From assembly GCA_013397695.1 (NCBI GenBank), contig VYZI01000106.1:1717379-1781378 (forward strand): 64,000 nucleotides of DNA, given 5' to 3'. Under the pieces are notes generated by a model that saw only the letters and a program-made list of their open reading frames with translations, was not told where the DNA came from and ran no database searches. Source of the DNA: Centropus unirufus. Its lineage: Eukaryota > Chordata > Aves > Cuculiformes > Centropidae. This document shows positions 26,939 to 39,000 of the stretch, in pieces. Each line of letters begins with the position of its first letter. Position 1 is the stretch's first letter. A program made the translations under genes and the position numbers.

Positions 26939-27116
26939 TTTTCTTCTTTCTTTATCTTCTCTTTCTTTCTCTCTTTCTCTCTCTTTCTCTTTCCCTTCCT
27001 TCCTTCCTTCCCTCCTTCCCTCCTTCCTTCTTTCCTTTTATCCTTCCCTCCTTCCCTTCTACCTTCTTTCCTTCTATCCTTCCCTCCTTTCCTCCTTCCT
27101 ACCTTCCTTCTTTTTT
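26939..27116. repeat. Polypyrimidine (CTTT/CCTT) tract, 178 bp
   Basis: The tract holds 178 consecutive plus-strand bases with no G and only five A (26954, 27040, 27061, 27076, 27101), each preceded by T. The left part is CTTT/CTCT-rich and the right part CCTT/CCCT-rich. There is a higher-order repeat: a unit of 36 bases (27026-27061) is followed by a related unit of 40 bases (27062-27101). The first 22 bases of the two units differ at one position. Mirror-like polypyrimidine tracts of this kind can form intramolecular triplexes (H-DNA) and are length-unstable. That is known for the class and is not shown here. The open frames on both strands across it are composition artefacts. Confidence 0.95.
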
Positions 27117-27969
27117 GCTGCATATCTGAAATATTTGCATCACAATTGTTAAAAGTGTCTTTGGCTTCACAACACTAATCTTTGAGCTGAGTTGTATCAA
27201 TGGCACGCGCCACAGGTTGCAAGTACTTCTTTACATTTGTATTAGTGGTTCTGTACTGTGCTGTAATCAAGCAAGGAAAAAATCATAGGCATGGAAATAC
27301 TGTCTTTTGTGGTTCTCCTCCCTCCCGTTTGTGATGCCTAAGAGCTCGTGTTACAAAATATCAACTGAAACAAGAGAGAGTCAGTAGACTGGATACTTGC
27401 TGCTCTGGGTATTATGGACATGTCTGGGAGAAGAGGGGCATAGTAAAGCTTTCTCCTGGTAGCAAATTATCAAATTGCCACACGATGAAAAAGGAAAGAT
27501 AATCCTATTATTGCATATAATAAAACTCCATCTACCAACACTGACCGTATTTGTTATCTGTGCCTTTTCCTTGCAAAAGGGTTTCCCAGCGGCTTTGATA
27601 ATGTTTTTATTATTCTATCTTAAATACATTTTTCATGAGCAGCTATGAATAGCTGTATTTTCAACAAGGAAAACATGAGCTCCACAGCCATTTTGCATAA
27701 ACCTTGTAAGTATATTTGCATACATGTGTCTCAGGGAATCAGCACGTCAAACTGCATTTATAGAGGAGGCACCTATGCTCAGTGTCCCTTTCTAAACAGG
27801 GGACTTTGGCTTAAAAGAACTGACATTTCTCTTAGTAAGCATGCAGACCAGAGTATAATTTATGCAATTACAAATAGGCTCATCACTATCTTTACCGAAC
27901 TGTATACGAATGTCGAAAAGAGTGCAAATGCATTTTCCACCTAATTAGTTACTACTAAGAGTAATTTCA

Positions 27970-28698
27970 GGTTCAGTCAGGTTCCAAACACTTCCAAGGA
28001 TAAAGATTCTGTAGGAATTTTGGGCAACCTGTTCCAATACCTAACCACCCTCGTAGTCTGGCTCCCCTGGACAGATACTCCAGGTCCCCAAGCCTCTCCT
28101 TACATGTCCTGTGGTCCAGTCTCCAAAAAATTTTGGCAGGCCTCCTCTGGACTGGTTCTTAATAGTGGTCCCTCTGAGTAGCAGCCCTGTCTTCCAGCAT
28201 GCTGATTGTTCCCCTCCACTCCCAGCTCCTAAGCTGGTGTCATCTGTGAACACGCTGAGAATGTTCACCATCCCAACACCTAAGTCTTAATTAAATGCAT
28301 TAAAACAGTATAGGGATCAGTACTGATCCCTGAATGATACCCACTGTGTCCTGTCTGCTGGTTTGCACCAGTGATAACAACAGTGATAACATCCAGTAGT
28401 GAAACCTGTTTACCAAACCACCTTTATTGCCTACTTATTCAGCCATTGTCTCACTAGTTTAGTGATAAGGAGAATGAAGAAAATCGCTGAAGTTAAGGTA
28501 TGCAGTATCCACTCTCTTCCCTTCTCCACAGAGCCAGCCACCCCACTAGGTGAGTCATGTTTGATTGGTCCTCAAAAAACCCACATTGGCTACTTGCCGC
28601 TCTGGTGTGTAGGACAAGCTTGTAAGAGAATTTGCACCATATTCTTCCCAGAGATTGAACGTAGATTGGTTGAAGTTACCTGGATTCCCCTTTGTGTA
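27970..28698 (-). mobile_element. CR1 LINE, internal ORF2 fragment
   Basis: This is an internal piece of CR1 ORF2 lacking the 3' end. On the plus strand (reverse complement of the element) the landmarks run in order: 'aaacacttccaaggat', 'gggcaacctgttccaata', a 'gctggtgtcatctgtgaac' segment (complement of the reverse-transcriptase active-site region), 'cagtatagggatcagtactg' followed by 'atccctgaatgatacc', 'aaaacccacattggctac', and 'atattcttcccagagattg' near the right edge. Most of the central RT-to-C-terminal spacer seems shortened relative to a full CR1. All frames are broken by stops. A 12-bp tandem duplication (cagtgataacaa, 28369-28391) arose inside the copy. Decay is heavy, so this is one of the older insertions. 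The edges are approximate to about 20 bases. Confidence 0.9.
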
Positions 28699-31393
28699 AT
28701 ATATTAAATAAAATCAATATCCATCATATTTTTGTGTGGTTATCTTTAACTTTTGAGAAGTATTAAAATAAATGTATTCTCATCTGCAACTTTCACGATA
28801 AAGAATTTAGCCATTACTTTTGTCTCTCAGATACTTTCCTTCAGGCACTCTCTGCATCTGTCTACATTATGATAGTCTTATTTGTTCTAAGGAAGGCTCT
28901 TTAGAAGGCTGAATTATTGCCTAAATTCTAAGATCAGCTAGATAAATATCTATATCAAAATAGTAGTGACCATATTCACTTCAGATATGCTTTTATTGTT
29001 CCAAAAACAATGCTGTGTTACCAAAGCAAGATGGTGTTTACTCAATCTTGAACACAGCAGATGCTTTAATTAGACATGCAGGCACAGGAGAAAATTGTTT
29101 AATACAGTACAGAAAAAGCAGCTGCCTCCTAGAAAATGTTTAACTTTCTATTGTAAAACAAGTTCTTAGGCTAATGTGACATTGAATTGTCCAAGTTGTT
29201 TGCTTTCTAAATTAAAAATGTTATGTTATTCTGGTATTATAGACCAGGCTTGACACCACTTCAGTATATATTTACAGAGTGAATTCTTGCAAAAGACAAC
29301 AGGTTGTTGAGTGGGGAAGTATGACCATGGATCCCTGGCAGCTCTAACAGTCTGGCTGTCACTGAAAGATCCCGGGGACAGATGTCATCCCGGACAGCTC
29401 ACTGTAACCTGTTCTGTCACAGGTGACACAGTGAGAGAGAGAAAGCTATTTCCCCCTATATTCAGGCAAAAGCTCTCATTTGTGTCAGGAAAACATCTTC
29501 CAGTTAAATTTTCCTCTGAATTTACAAGCTAAAGATGTTTCCATATGTATGCAAAAATTGATCTCTCCCTCTCTCTTTCTAAGTTATTCTGCAGAAAAGT
29601 TTCTGGTATAAAACACTCCATTTTGACCCCTTCAAGGGCTTTCCCTCTCTTTTGTCTGGACTCAGCAAAACAGACCTCAAGAGGGAATGTAGATCACATT
29701 ATCTAAAGCAAAGGGCAAAATTTCTTTGGATTCTCATCTAAATAAACATTTATGTATGGACCAGATGTAGGAATCTAACCCTGTGTAACTATTTCTATTC
29801 TCGCTCAAATAATAACAACGCAGTGTTGTTACTACGCTAGCAAGGTTAAGAGATTCTGCCATAGAAATATTTGAATGAATGTCATGTGCAAAGGAAAACC
29901 TATTGACACAGCCAGAGCTTCCTAATCCTTCCCTTCCTGGGAGGAAAATTGGTGGTGTTTTCAAAATCTGTCAGATTTTCACCATATTATTTTTCCCAAG
30001 TGAAAGTGTTGTCAAATTCTCCCAAGACTAGACAAAGCAACAATATGTCATTAGTGGAGAGTTTCTTTACTTTTGGAACCATTTGTTATGGAGCCCAAAT
30101 AAATCTGTGCTATGTCCCACCATCTCCATGCTCACTCTATAACTAGCAGGCATTATGAAGTAATGTAGTAAAGAGGTTTCATAATTTCTCTAATCCTCCA
30201 TCTGTGGAAGGAAGGTATAATTTTAATTAAACTGAGTAAATGGGTTTTTTTTAGAAACCTTCTATAAAAACTAGTTCATCCAAATAAATCTTTCCAATTC
30301 AAAGAATCTTTCAAAATTGTTTGTTTTAGAGCTATTTTCTTTATTATGGTTTTCCTCATGTAACTCACTGTTGTTATCCCATTTGTTTTAACAGTATCAT
30401 AATTATATGCAGGATTTTACTGAAAATTTCTAACCAGGAAAATTATTATACTCTCAGACAGGAATAAGTATTCATCAATTTAATTGACTAAACAATCATA
30501 TGCATAGGAAGTTAATTGATTCCTAAATGTATACCCTTCATTCAGCTACTCTGCAAATATCCCATCCATGGTTTGCTCACAGTGAAAATATCAACAAAGA
30601 AAATGAGTTTACGTAGAGGTGTAGTCATCAAATGACTGTGAACAGATCTAAACTGGTAATGCTAAAAGGAATTACCAAGTGGTAGTTAGACATAGTCCTC
30701 TGTAGAAACATCATAGTCTCTCCAAATAACTTTCTTTGTTGTCCCTGAGCATTATCACCTGCCATAATGTGCTTTTAATGCCAGTGGAAAAATGTCAGTG
30801 ATACCATCACCACATGTGGGAAGCATTGTGAAAGGAGACTTGAGCGAAAGCCCAGGTGTCTTTGCTCTGATGACCAGAAGTCCATGGGAAGAATGAAGAA
30901 GATGAGAGCATACAAATCTGAAAACGGGATACAGAGACTATTGCCAAGGGCCCTAAATATTGAAATAAGGAGTTGCTTAAGATAGAAATGTGGCCGTGTA
31001 CCCTTTATTTGAATCCTTGTTAGTGGAAATTTACTGAGCTTTTAAAGAACTATGTAAGATGTGTTGTAACACTGAATAAAGGTCTTTGCTTGCAACCAGC
31101 ATTGGAGCCCATTTTAATTGCCACAACCACACTGTGTTTGGGGGTGGACAGCCTAAAACAGAGGCCTTTCTGGCCTGAATATTTGTGCTTGCAAGTCACA
31201 TCCGTCCAGTTGGAAGCCTCATCTTTTAACTGCAATCATTGCCAGCATCAAGAAAAGTCACAGTAATTCACTGTGGTAAAATCTTTATGGTAAATAAGAG
31301 GTAGATTCACTCTTACCAAAACAGATCTCCAAGCTCATGTAGTGGAAAGTAAATTTTCAGCTGACATTTTACCCTTGGATATGTTGGCAAATT

Positions 31394-31427
31394 TTTAAGC
31401 TATTAATAGTTTTAAGCTATTAATAGT
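31394..31427. repeat. Perfect 17-bp tandem duplication
   Basis: Two adjacent identical copies of tttaagctattaatagt are present (31394-31410 and 31411-31427). They are followed by a partial, diverged third motif (ctattaat). Absolute identity suggests a recent slippage event. Confidence 0.95.
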
Positions 31428-32923
31428 TTTTCTATTAATTGTTTCTAATTCCTAGCAACCCTATTTCCAAGAATGTTTTTGGTTTTAGTCCTGGAAATGT
31501 TTGGCTTACTAACCAATGTTTTACTAACTGCAAATACAGATGCCAAACTAATGCACAGATATGTCAGTCAAAGGAACAGAACCAAACCAGAATCCTGGTT
31601 TCAACAAGCTTCTCATGGACAAACAGGCTTGTATAGAGATCTTCTGAATCTAAGCAATGCTAACAATCATGGCCTTAAATATTGTAAAAAGATATTATAA
31701 TATATTCAAACCAAACTCAATCAGGAAATCATTTTCTTGGCCACTGTTGGCAGGTATGCAGTTCATGACATTTCTTATGTGAGACAAAGTTTTAAGTTCA
31801 TTGTGGTCTCTTCATTTAATTTCAAAAAGCAGTCTTCTTTTCAGTATTGTAAAACAGTAAAAATGGTTAAATTTTTCAGTGAAATAGCATTCATCTAATA
31901 ATATTTTGTTCTTTATATTTTCTCAGTGCAGTGGTATGGTGTTTAATTGATTTGCTAATAAGCAGTTTAAATTCTGGAAATAGGTTAGGAGCATTTTTCC
32001 AGTGATTTTATCATACAATTGCAGAAAATATTGGCATGTACTGCATGAGAAATTGAGCTAATTACATTTCCTTTTGCCCTTATCAAACAGCAAGATTAAT
32101 AAACAATTAAATCGGAGGAACATTCTATACAAATAACAAGCTATATCAATGAGGGATATTGACCCTGCAGGTGTTTCAGATAGGCTAACTTGAAAGTTCA
32201 GAAGGGATAGGCCATACTAAAAATAAGTGATATAGCTCCAAGAATTATTTCAGAACTTTTTATGTGATTTAATGAATAATGCAAAGTAGTATTACATTAT
32301 TTATATTCTGTACAATGTAGAGTTGTCTAAAGTATCTATTACACATATGCTCCCCTTCTGGTTATCAGATTAGTGAAACCTTAATTTTAGTTTGATGAAA
32401 GGGAGATTTTCAGAGAATAAAAGCAATAATTTTATGAATGTTTTTAAAAGGCATTGGTGATTTAAGAATGCCTCCTTCCTTCATTATTCATTTACCAGTC
32501 AGACGTGAATTCGGATTCCCACATGCATATTTTATTTATTGTTTCTGCTTTCTAATATGAAACTGAAAATTTTAATAACATAATCATGAATAGTAGATGG
32601 GAAATAATGAATAATGAATGACTAGTTAAAAACCAAAATCTCATAAAATATATGATAAATATGTAAAATTTATCATCACAACTGTTTTTTTTCTGCTATA
32701 ATAGCCTCTGAACACTCACCATTACTTCATTCAGTAATGTAACATTACATGTTACATACAGTTACAGCAATATTTTAATCCATGTTAATTGCTTATATGC
32801 TAAAAAAATGTTTCCAATGATTATAATTGTGAGTAACACTAGAGCGAAATTCAGTCTGAAGAAAAACCCATGAATTAATATGTCATGGAAAATTGTTGTG
32901 TTAAATCCAACTCTGAACTTAAG

Positions 32924-32943
32924 AAAAATAAATAAATAAATTT
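32924..32943. repeat. Short AAAT microsatellite
   Basis: Four to five AAAT units lie in an otherwise ordinary AT-rich stretch. The array is too short to be notable beyond possible length polymorphism. Confidence 0.8.
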
Positions 32944-34369
32944 AAGGGCAGAAATATTGATATAATCTGTAGGATATTAACAGGTATCAAATCAGACATT
33001 TTGCAACATGATACGGATCCACTAAAAAAATATACCATTAGTGAAAATGCATTCATATTGACCGGTATCATTTTTGACCAGAAAATGACAGATCTTCTGC
33101 TTCTGAGATCAATGAGACTACATCTAGAATAATACCGCTAGATGAGAACCCTCAGTACTATGACAGAAACACTAAAGTATATTATTAAGCAGATACTCTA
33201 CACTCAAAGATAATTTGTGTTACATTCATGCGAGCCTCAATGTATTGGCTTAATTTTTTATTTCTTGCAAAAATCTGGCCTATATAATCTTACTGCTGGA
33301 TGACTATCCATCCATCTTCAGAATCCTTGAACCTACTATCCAGTTTTAATGAAAATCTAAGTGTCTCAATGTTTTTAACTTAACAGATTTGGGGAACACT
33401 AGGGGAAAACTTCAGATTCAAATAAAAATTGCCACTGCCCGAAACGCTGCAATATGAACAGGATAGGTAACTCTTTTGTCTGACTTGGCTGACAAAATTT
33501 CAGTCAGCCTCTATGAAGGACAGGAATATTATTTTGCCAGTACACATAAAGCTTCATAATCAAAATTCTAGTACTGTAGTTCAAATCGCATTTCTATCTC
33601 CCCAAAAGGAACTCCTCTAACTACAAAATTTATTGCAGCATGTTCATCAGTGTTATAATACAACATTGTGATTCTATCATTTTCATTAATTTATATATTA
33701 ATAGTCATTAGCCATGAAAATATATAAAATTAGGAGTAATGTTGCATATCATCATATTTCAAATTATTTGCCTTCAGGATTGTCTGCCTTGCACTCTCTT
33801 GAAAGTTCTACTTTCTAATTACTGCAATTTTACAGCAAATATATATATTTATTTTCTTTATTCCTGCATTTAGAACCTTCATCTGTAGTACATACCATAC
33901 ATTGTGGGGTGAAATGTACAAATTTGTAGCAAATATAATGTTTACTGTTTCATTAAAATGCAGAAAGGAATAACGACATTTGGATAAAATAAGTAATTCA
34001 CTCAGTATCATCATATCCTGTTTGAATTCAGCCTTTCCCTCAGCTGAGGAAATATCATCCACATCTTCTCCAAGGAACTTGACTGCTATCATAGGGTTTC
34101 AGAAACACCTTCTAATCTAATACTCGTACACTGACTACACATACTGTGATTCATCTGCTTTATGTTTTCTATTCCAATCCCACTGCTGAACAGAATAATC
34201 TGTTTCACAGGTAGAGAATATTAATCACAGTCCTTTTTCCTCTGGTGAGTGACCAAGCATTAGTAAGTGCAGGATAATCTAAGTGATTTAGTACCCTCAA
34301 ATTTAGAAACAAGCAGATTTATCATTCAGCACACAAAAAAACAGATGCAACCTCCAGTATGTTCATGTT

Positions 34370-34660
34370 TCTCTTGGGCCAGGTATTCCAGAATTGGACA
34401 CAGTACTACAGCTCATAGGCTCCCCTGGGATAAGTAGAGGGAAAACATCACCTTGCTCAACCTGTGGGCAATACTTTGCCTACCATATCCCAAGATACCT
34501 TTAGCCTTCTTTGTCATAAGGCCAGATTGCTGTCTTACATTCTACTCGGTGCTCACCAGGAGCCCCAGGGCCTTTTCTGTCAAGCTGCCTTCCAGATGAG
34601 CCACCACTGGCACATAGGGCTGCATGGATGGCTCCTATGAGCTGGATTGGAACACATAAG
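34370..34660 (-). mobile_element. CR1 LINE, degraded internal fragment
   Basis: This is a strongly decayed piece of CR1 ORF2 from downstream of the reverse-transcriptase core, read on the plus strand as its complement. Landmarks in order are 'gaattggacacagtactac', 'ataagtagagggaaaacatc' (usually 'gagtacagggggagaatcacc'), 'cccaagatacctttagcc', 'ttctttgtcataaggccag', 'caccaggagccccagggcc' and 'agggctgcatggatggc'. The same segments, in the same order, appear in the better preserved copy at 58650-58920, which supports the call from within the window. No open frame survives and the 3' end is absent. Its edges are uncertain, especially the right one. Confidence 0.85.
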
Positions 34661-35655
34661 CCTAGATAAACAATTTAACCACTTCTTCGGTGAGCCTTTG
34701 AATCATGAAATTATTTGTAAAAAGGAAATTTTCTTATTATGTTGTCTAAAGTCAGTTTTCAATCATCAGCTCCACACAGATGGCCCATGCATCTATTCCA
34801 AAGAATGCCCATAGATAAACACCAAGGGATTCAGTTGTCTCAGCACTGACAATCCTTCAGACACTTTACCTTCCATTTGCTACTGACAGAAGAAGACAAA
34901 TCAAGAATCTACAGAAACCAAGAGGGCTTTCCTGCGCACGAAGAATGGTTGTCACAGAGGACAGGTCTTCAGTGGAGTGAGTCCTATTTCAGAAGACTGG
35001 ATGATGTCATACCAGCATCCCATAGTTTCATATGAAATTGTCTACTGCACATAGCAGGAGTTAAAATGCTGACAGCCAAAGCTCACAGAAAAAAAATTAT
35101 GGAAACAAGATAACATACTTAGTTTTACAAGTCTTCAGAACTACATCCAGTGATTTTCTGGCAATATTCTCTGGACATAAAATTATCACAGCATGACAGG
35201 AATTAAATACCGCAGTATTATGGATCATACTATGAGATTACCTGCCTACTGCAATTCTAAATTTGGAGATCATCAAAAAACAAGCAGAGATGATCTTCCT
35301 CCAGTTGGTCCCATAAAATATTAAATTTATTGTGGGGAAAAAAGTTTTCCGATTTTGGATTAAACAAACTGGCAAGAGAGTCTTATTCTGAGAAACATTG
35401 TTTTCTTATCCCATATGTTCACTAATGTCAGTTTCTGTTAAGTAGAAGCTGAATGGGTTGAAGTGTTGCAATCTAAAGTTAAATCAGTCATCCCAAAAAA
35501 TATAATAAGAAACATAGCTTCCTAATTCCAAAGATAATAGCCTGCTGTCAATTATACTGATATTAAACATGAGGGTCTTCCTCCGTGTAGCTCAGATTAG
35601 CAATATAATTTAGTGTAGAAAGTGGATGCTTACATGCTTTTTAACACAATGTTAA

Positions 35656-35668
35656 AGGTCAAGGTTCA
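35656..35668 (+). promoter_or_regulatory. DR1-like nuclear-receptor motif
   Basis: AGGTCA, a one-base spacer A and GGTTCA form a direct repeat with spacing 1, close to the known RXR/HNF4-type DR1 consensus. The motif lies in gene-free DNA with no promoter context. Short motifs of this degeneracy occur by chance in tens of kilobases, so this is a candidate site only. Confidence 0.25.
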
Positions 35669-36003
35669 ATGTATACACATACACAAATAGCAACACTTAT
35701 CCCAGAGATATGATCTGTTATGTTTTCGTCTATGGAAATGCTGAAAATTTGGTACCTTGCTAGCTATTGTTTCCATTGTCAAATTCTACTCAGATTTGAT
35801 TATTTTGGAGTGAGGCATTACTAATTTCTGAAGGAGCCATCTTAGGTTCCTCCAGAGGCAGGAACTGTGAATTCCGCATTATATATTTCTAGAAGTGAAG
35901 GTAGATCAGCCTCCCTTCCTGATCTTTCTGGCCACATGCAGTGGAACACTTACAACACGGTGAAAGACAGATCCTGACTATGTGATGTCCAGATCTCTAA
36001 ATC

Positions 36004-36017
36004 TTTTTTTTTTTTTT
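36004..36017. repeat. Poly-T run (14)
   Basis: Fourteen consecutive T precede 'gacccagagaat'. No element body is recognisable on either side, so it is recorded only as a homopolymer. Confidence 0.9.
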
Positions 36018-39000
36018 GACCCAGAGAATAATTTTTGAGAAGCTGTTAATTTTCACCTACTGGCAAGTCTGCTCATAAAACTTGTCCTTGGTTCCTACTT
36101 GGCCTGATTTAATACAATTCTTTTTCTCTAGACCAAACTTTGGAGAAATGCGAACGAAGACAGAGAGGAAGACAATCTCTCTGACTTCGCCAAGACTTTG
36201 GCTCGCATCTTTATGGCATGATTTTAGGTGTTAATTAAATTAAAGGTTTAGCCATAAATATAACTCTTAACAAGTCAATGCAATATGAAAACATTTGCCT
36301 GTCAATGATGATATATCATATACATGCATTTTAGTTTTAATTCAGTTATGATTAATGGAAAGTGCACAGAACCATGAATCAAACTTCAGCTAAGTATACT
36401 CAAGTAGCATAACAAAAGAGGATATAATTATACATAAAAAGTATGCAAAGCTGAAAAAAGTATTATACAAAGCTCTGGCCTGAATAGTGCCTAATACAGG
36501 CAATGAATGTTTGGCAATTGAGTCAGCTTTAGATTTGTGTGGACTGCAGATACCTGTACCTGTCCTTATTACCCCACCCGCTGCATGACCTGCATTTCTA
36601 GCTGCCTTGCACTCTGTCTTCTCCTCGTTTCTGATTGTCCTGATTGCTCATCTCCTAAACTGTTTTTGTTTACAACGTGCTGGAAAAAGATGTGAAGCTT
36701 AGAAGGAAAGAAAGTCTTTACGGAGAGACTGAACAGATGCCATCTTGTCCTGCATTTACCTGAGCTAAGTCATCAAAACTTCTAAGGTGTATATATATGT
36801 ATTACATCTTAAAACTTTTAAGGTTTATGTATGTTTGTAAAAACATATATAAACTATTCTGCAGTAATAAGTCCAAAACAACAAGTAGAGAGATGCAATA
36901 GAACATAAATAAGTGGCAATGTGCTGTTTTATTGAATAAAAAATTGGTTGTTTACTACATAGAATAAAGGAACCAATTTATGAAGGAAACAAGAAACACG
37001 GGAAAGTGCTCTGAAAAACAGTGAACTGATGCTTCAGAGTAGCATTTTTTCATTGTTATGGGTAGGTAAGGCGGCACAAAGGTTGTATTTTCTAGTTTGT
37101 TCTTTTCTCCTTCTTTCTGCCTATCATATAAATTTCAAAGGTTCCAAGATTTTCCCCTTTCCTTTTTGCTGGTTTGTACTTGCCATTACTTCATGGAAAC
37201 AGAAATTAATCATTTCAAGGTTTTTCAAGATCATATTAAAGAAATTTTGGAAGTCCCATGTTCACAGTGATTTGCAGATCCAGACAGTTCAGTAATGTGT
37301 AACAAAGAAACTTCTTATTGCAGAAGCAGAAAGTGAGGCTTGCTAATTATTGTCAAGCTCAGAAGTACCCTGAAGAATATTGCTCTGACAGAGCCTACTT
37401 TTATGCTTTCCAGCTGGGAAAGAGAGTTTGCCTTTTTTGTGGAAATAAACCTGGCACACAGAGCTTGAAGATCTCATTGTCTAGTTTAGGGCCTTCAGCA
37501 AAACCACATGCACAGGACCTGATACCTTTCTAAACTATAAAGCTATTCCTGATCTCCACTTTAGGGAACAATTTATAGACAGCCAAAATTTGTATTTTGT
37601 CAATATTATCCACATGTGCAATTTTCATATTATTTCTATACATATTTTATGCAGAGGTTCACAGCTGTCTGCTAACATTTTGCAAACCTATTTTTGTCAT
37701 CGAGTACATACATTACCTGCCTGTTTTCTGTATCATAACAATTTCCTTGTGAAATATAGAAACAACATTGAAATTAGACATCTGAGGAGGAATTACATAA
37801 TTAAAATGTCAGTAATGACTTATCTCTTAGAAAAAGAATACAAATCTTCATTTTTACGAACATATCATTCAATTTCACTGGTAGCTATTTTTCCCAGGAG
37901 TAGCTAGATGATTAGAAAGATTTGCTACATACATAGAAACATATCTTTTGTAGGTAAATTCCCTCAACAGGATTTATTTTAATAAGAGAATCAGACTGAA
38001 AATAAACATATCCATTTTATGGCACAATTAGTACCAATGACTTATCACTGCAGTGAACTCTCTGATTGCTTTTTAGTCTAGCATCATATTTCTCTGTCTG
38101 CCCCCTCTATTTAGTATGTATGGTACTGTAATACTGCTCAATAAAATAAAATTGCTCATTGTCACTAGTCATTAATTTGGACTTTTTAATTACACTTAGA
38201 TGGGCTTAAATTGTGGAAATGAGTAAAGTGAAGCTAAGAGAGAGATGGTTCATGAGGAGGGAATGCAGGGGTAGTCTTATATGGCGATGTATCTGCAGAT
38301 TTGTGTGTGTTCTGCCTGTTTTTCAGTGTGGCCTTCTCTAAAGAAAATCTTGTCAGCAAGTTATACAGTCACACTAGGACAATGCTGCGCTTACATCAAT
38401 AGACCCTGAGAAGAGATACCAGCATGGGCTCCTCTGTAATCAGTGGATGACAGCACTATATCAGTTCTAGGATTTCATCAAATCTCTTTCAGCTGATGGA
38501 GATGAACTATTATCTCCTTGTAATTATGTCCATTGGGCACCACTGTTAACTTTGGTTCTAGAAATATCATTTTTTCCAGTGGCATGCTCTTTTTCTTATT
38601 TAGATATATCTTTTATATACCTGAGAATGTGTTTTAATGTGTTTTTTCCTCAATAGCTAGCTGATGACCAGCTTTTGTAAAACTGAGCGTAGATTTCTTT
38701 GTCTGGGACTGTACCTAAGTCTCTCTACAGAAGGTATCATGCTGGAGCTGTACTGGAACTTCCACAAAAGTTCACCTGTTCCATAGATCTTCCTGTCAGG
38801 GCAGCCTCTATATCATTAATGCCAAACTTTGTCCTCTGCCACACCATCTGAGCTATCCTTTCCCTTAAAGACATGCAAAAGGCTTCAGTGCATCAATAAG
38901 GATGGATAATCCAGGTCTTGGCTTCAGATGTAGGTCTTATGTGAATGGTGAGGATGACTCCCACCATTCCTTTTGGCTGCAGCCCTTACTGGGACAAATA

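Larger units (their letters stand above)
15360..27969. other. Gene-free AT-rich DNA with a gap and a pyrimidine tract
   Basis: I see no gene, RNA gene or transposon in this 12.6-kb stretch. Open frames reach 60-100 codons only. The longest, 97 codons at 26885-27178, is an artefact of the pyrimidine tract. Distinct contents are the 80-N assembly gap (25037-25116) with its TAATA microsatellite and the homopyrimidine tract (26939-27116), both listed separately. A 7-base inverted repeat, TCACCTA/TAGGTGA with a 16-base loop, lies at 24329-24358 and is too weak to call a structured RNA. Confidence 0.65.
28699..34369. other. Gene-free AT-rich DNA
   Basis: There is no supportable gene, RNA gene or transposon. 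Open frames are all below 95 codons and look random. Small features are a perfect 17-bp tandem duplication (31394-31427), a short AAAT repeat (32924-32943) and a 7-bp inverted repeat with a one-base centre (32734-32748). The patch at about 29320-29430 is somewhat richer in G+C without any recognisable content. Confidence 0.65.

Noticed and set aside
26885..27178. Open frames of 67-97 codons on both strands rich in Ser/Pro/Leu/Phe or Lys/Arg/Glu/Gly
   Set aside because: They are the translation of the polypyrimidine tract, which cannot form stop codons easily in some frames. They are composition artefacts and not genes.
31060..31240. Possible LTR-like segment near 'gaataaaggtctttgcttgc'
   Set aside because: One AATAAA followed by a T/G-rich run is not enough. 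I found no TG...CA ends, target-site duplication, primer-binding site or second copy in the window.
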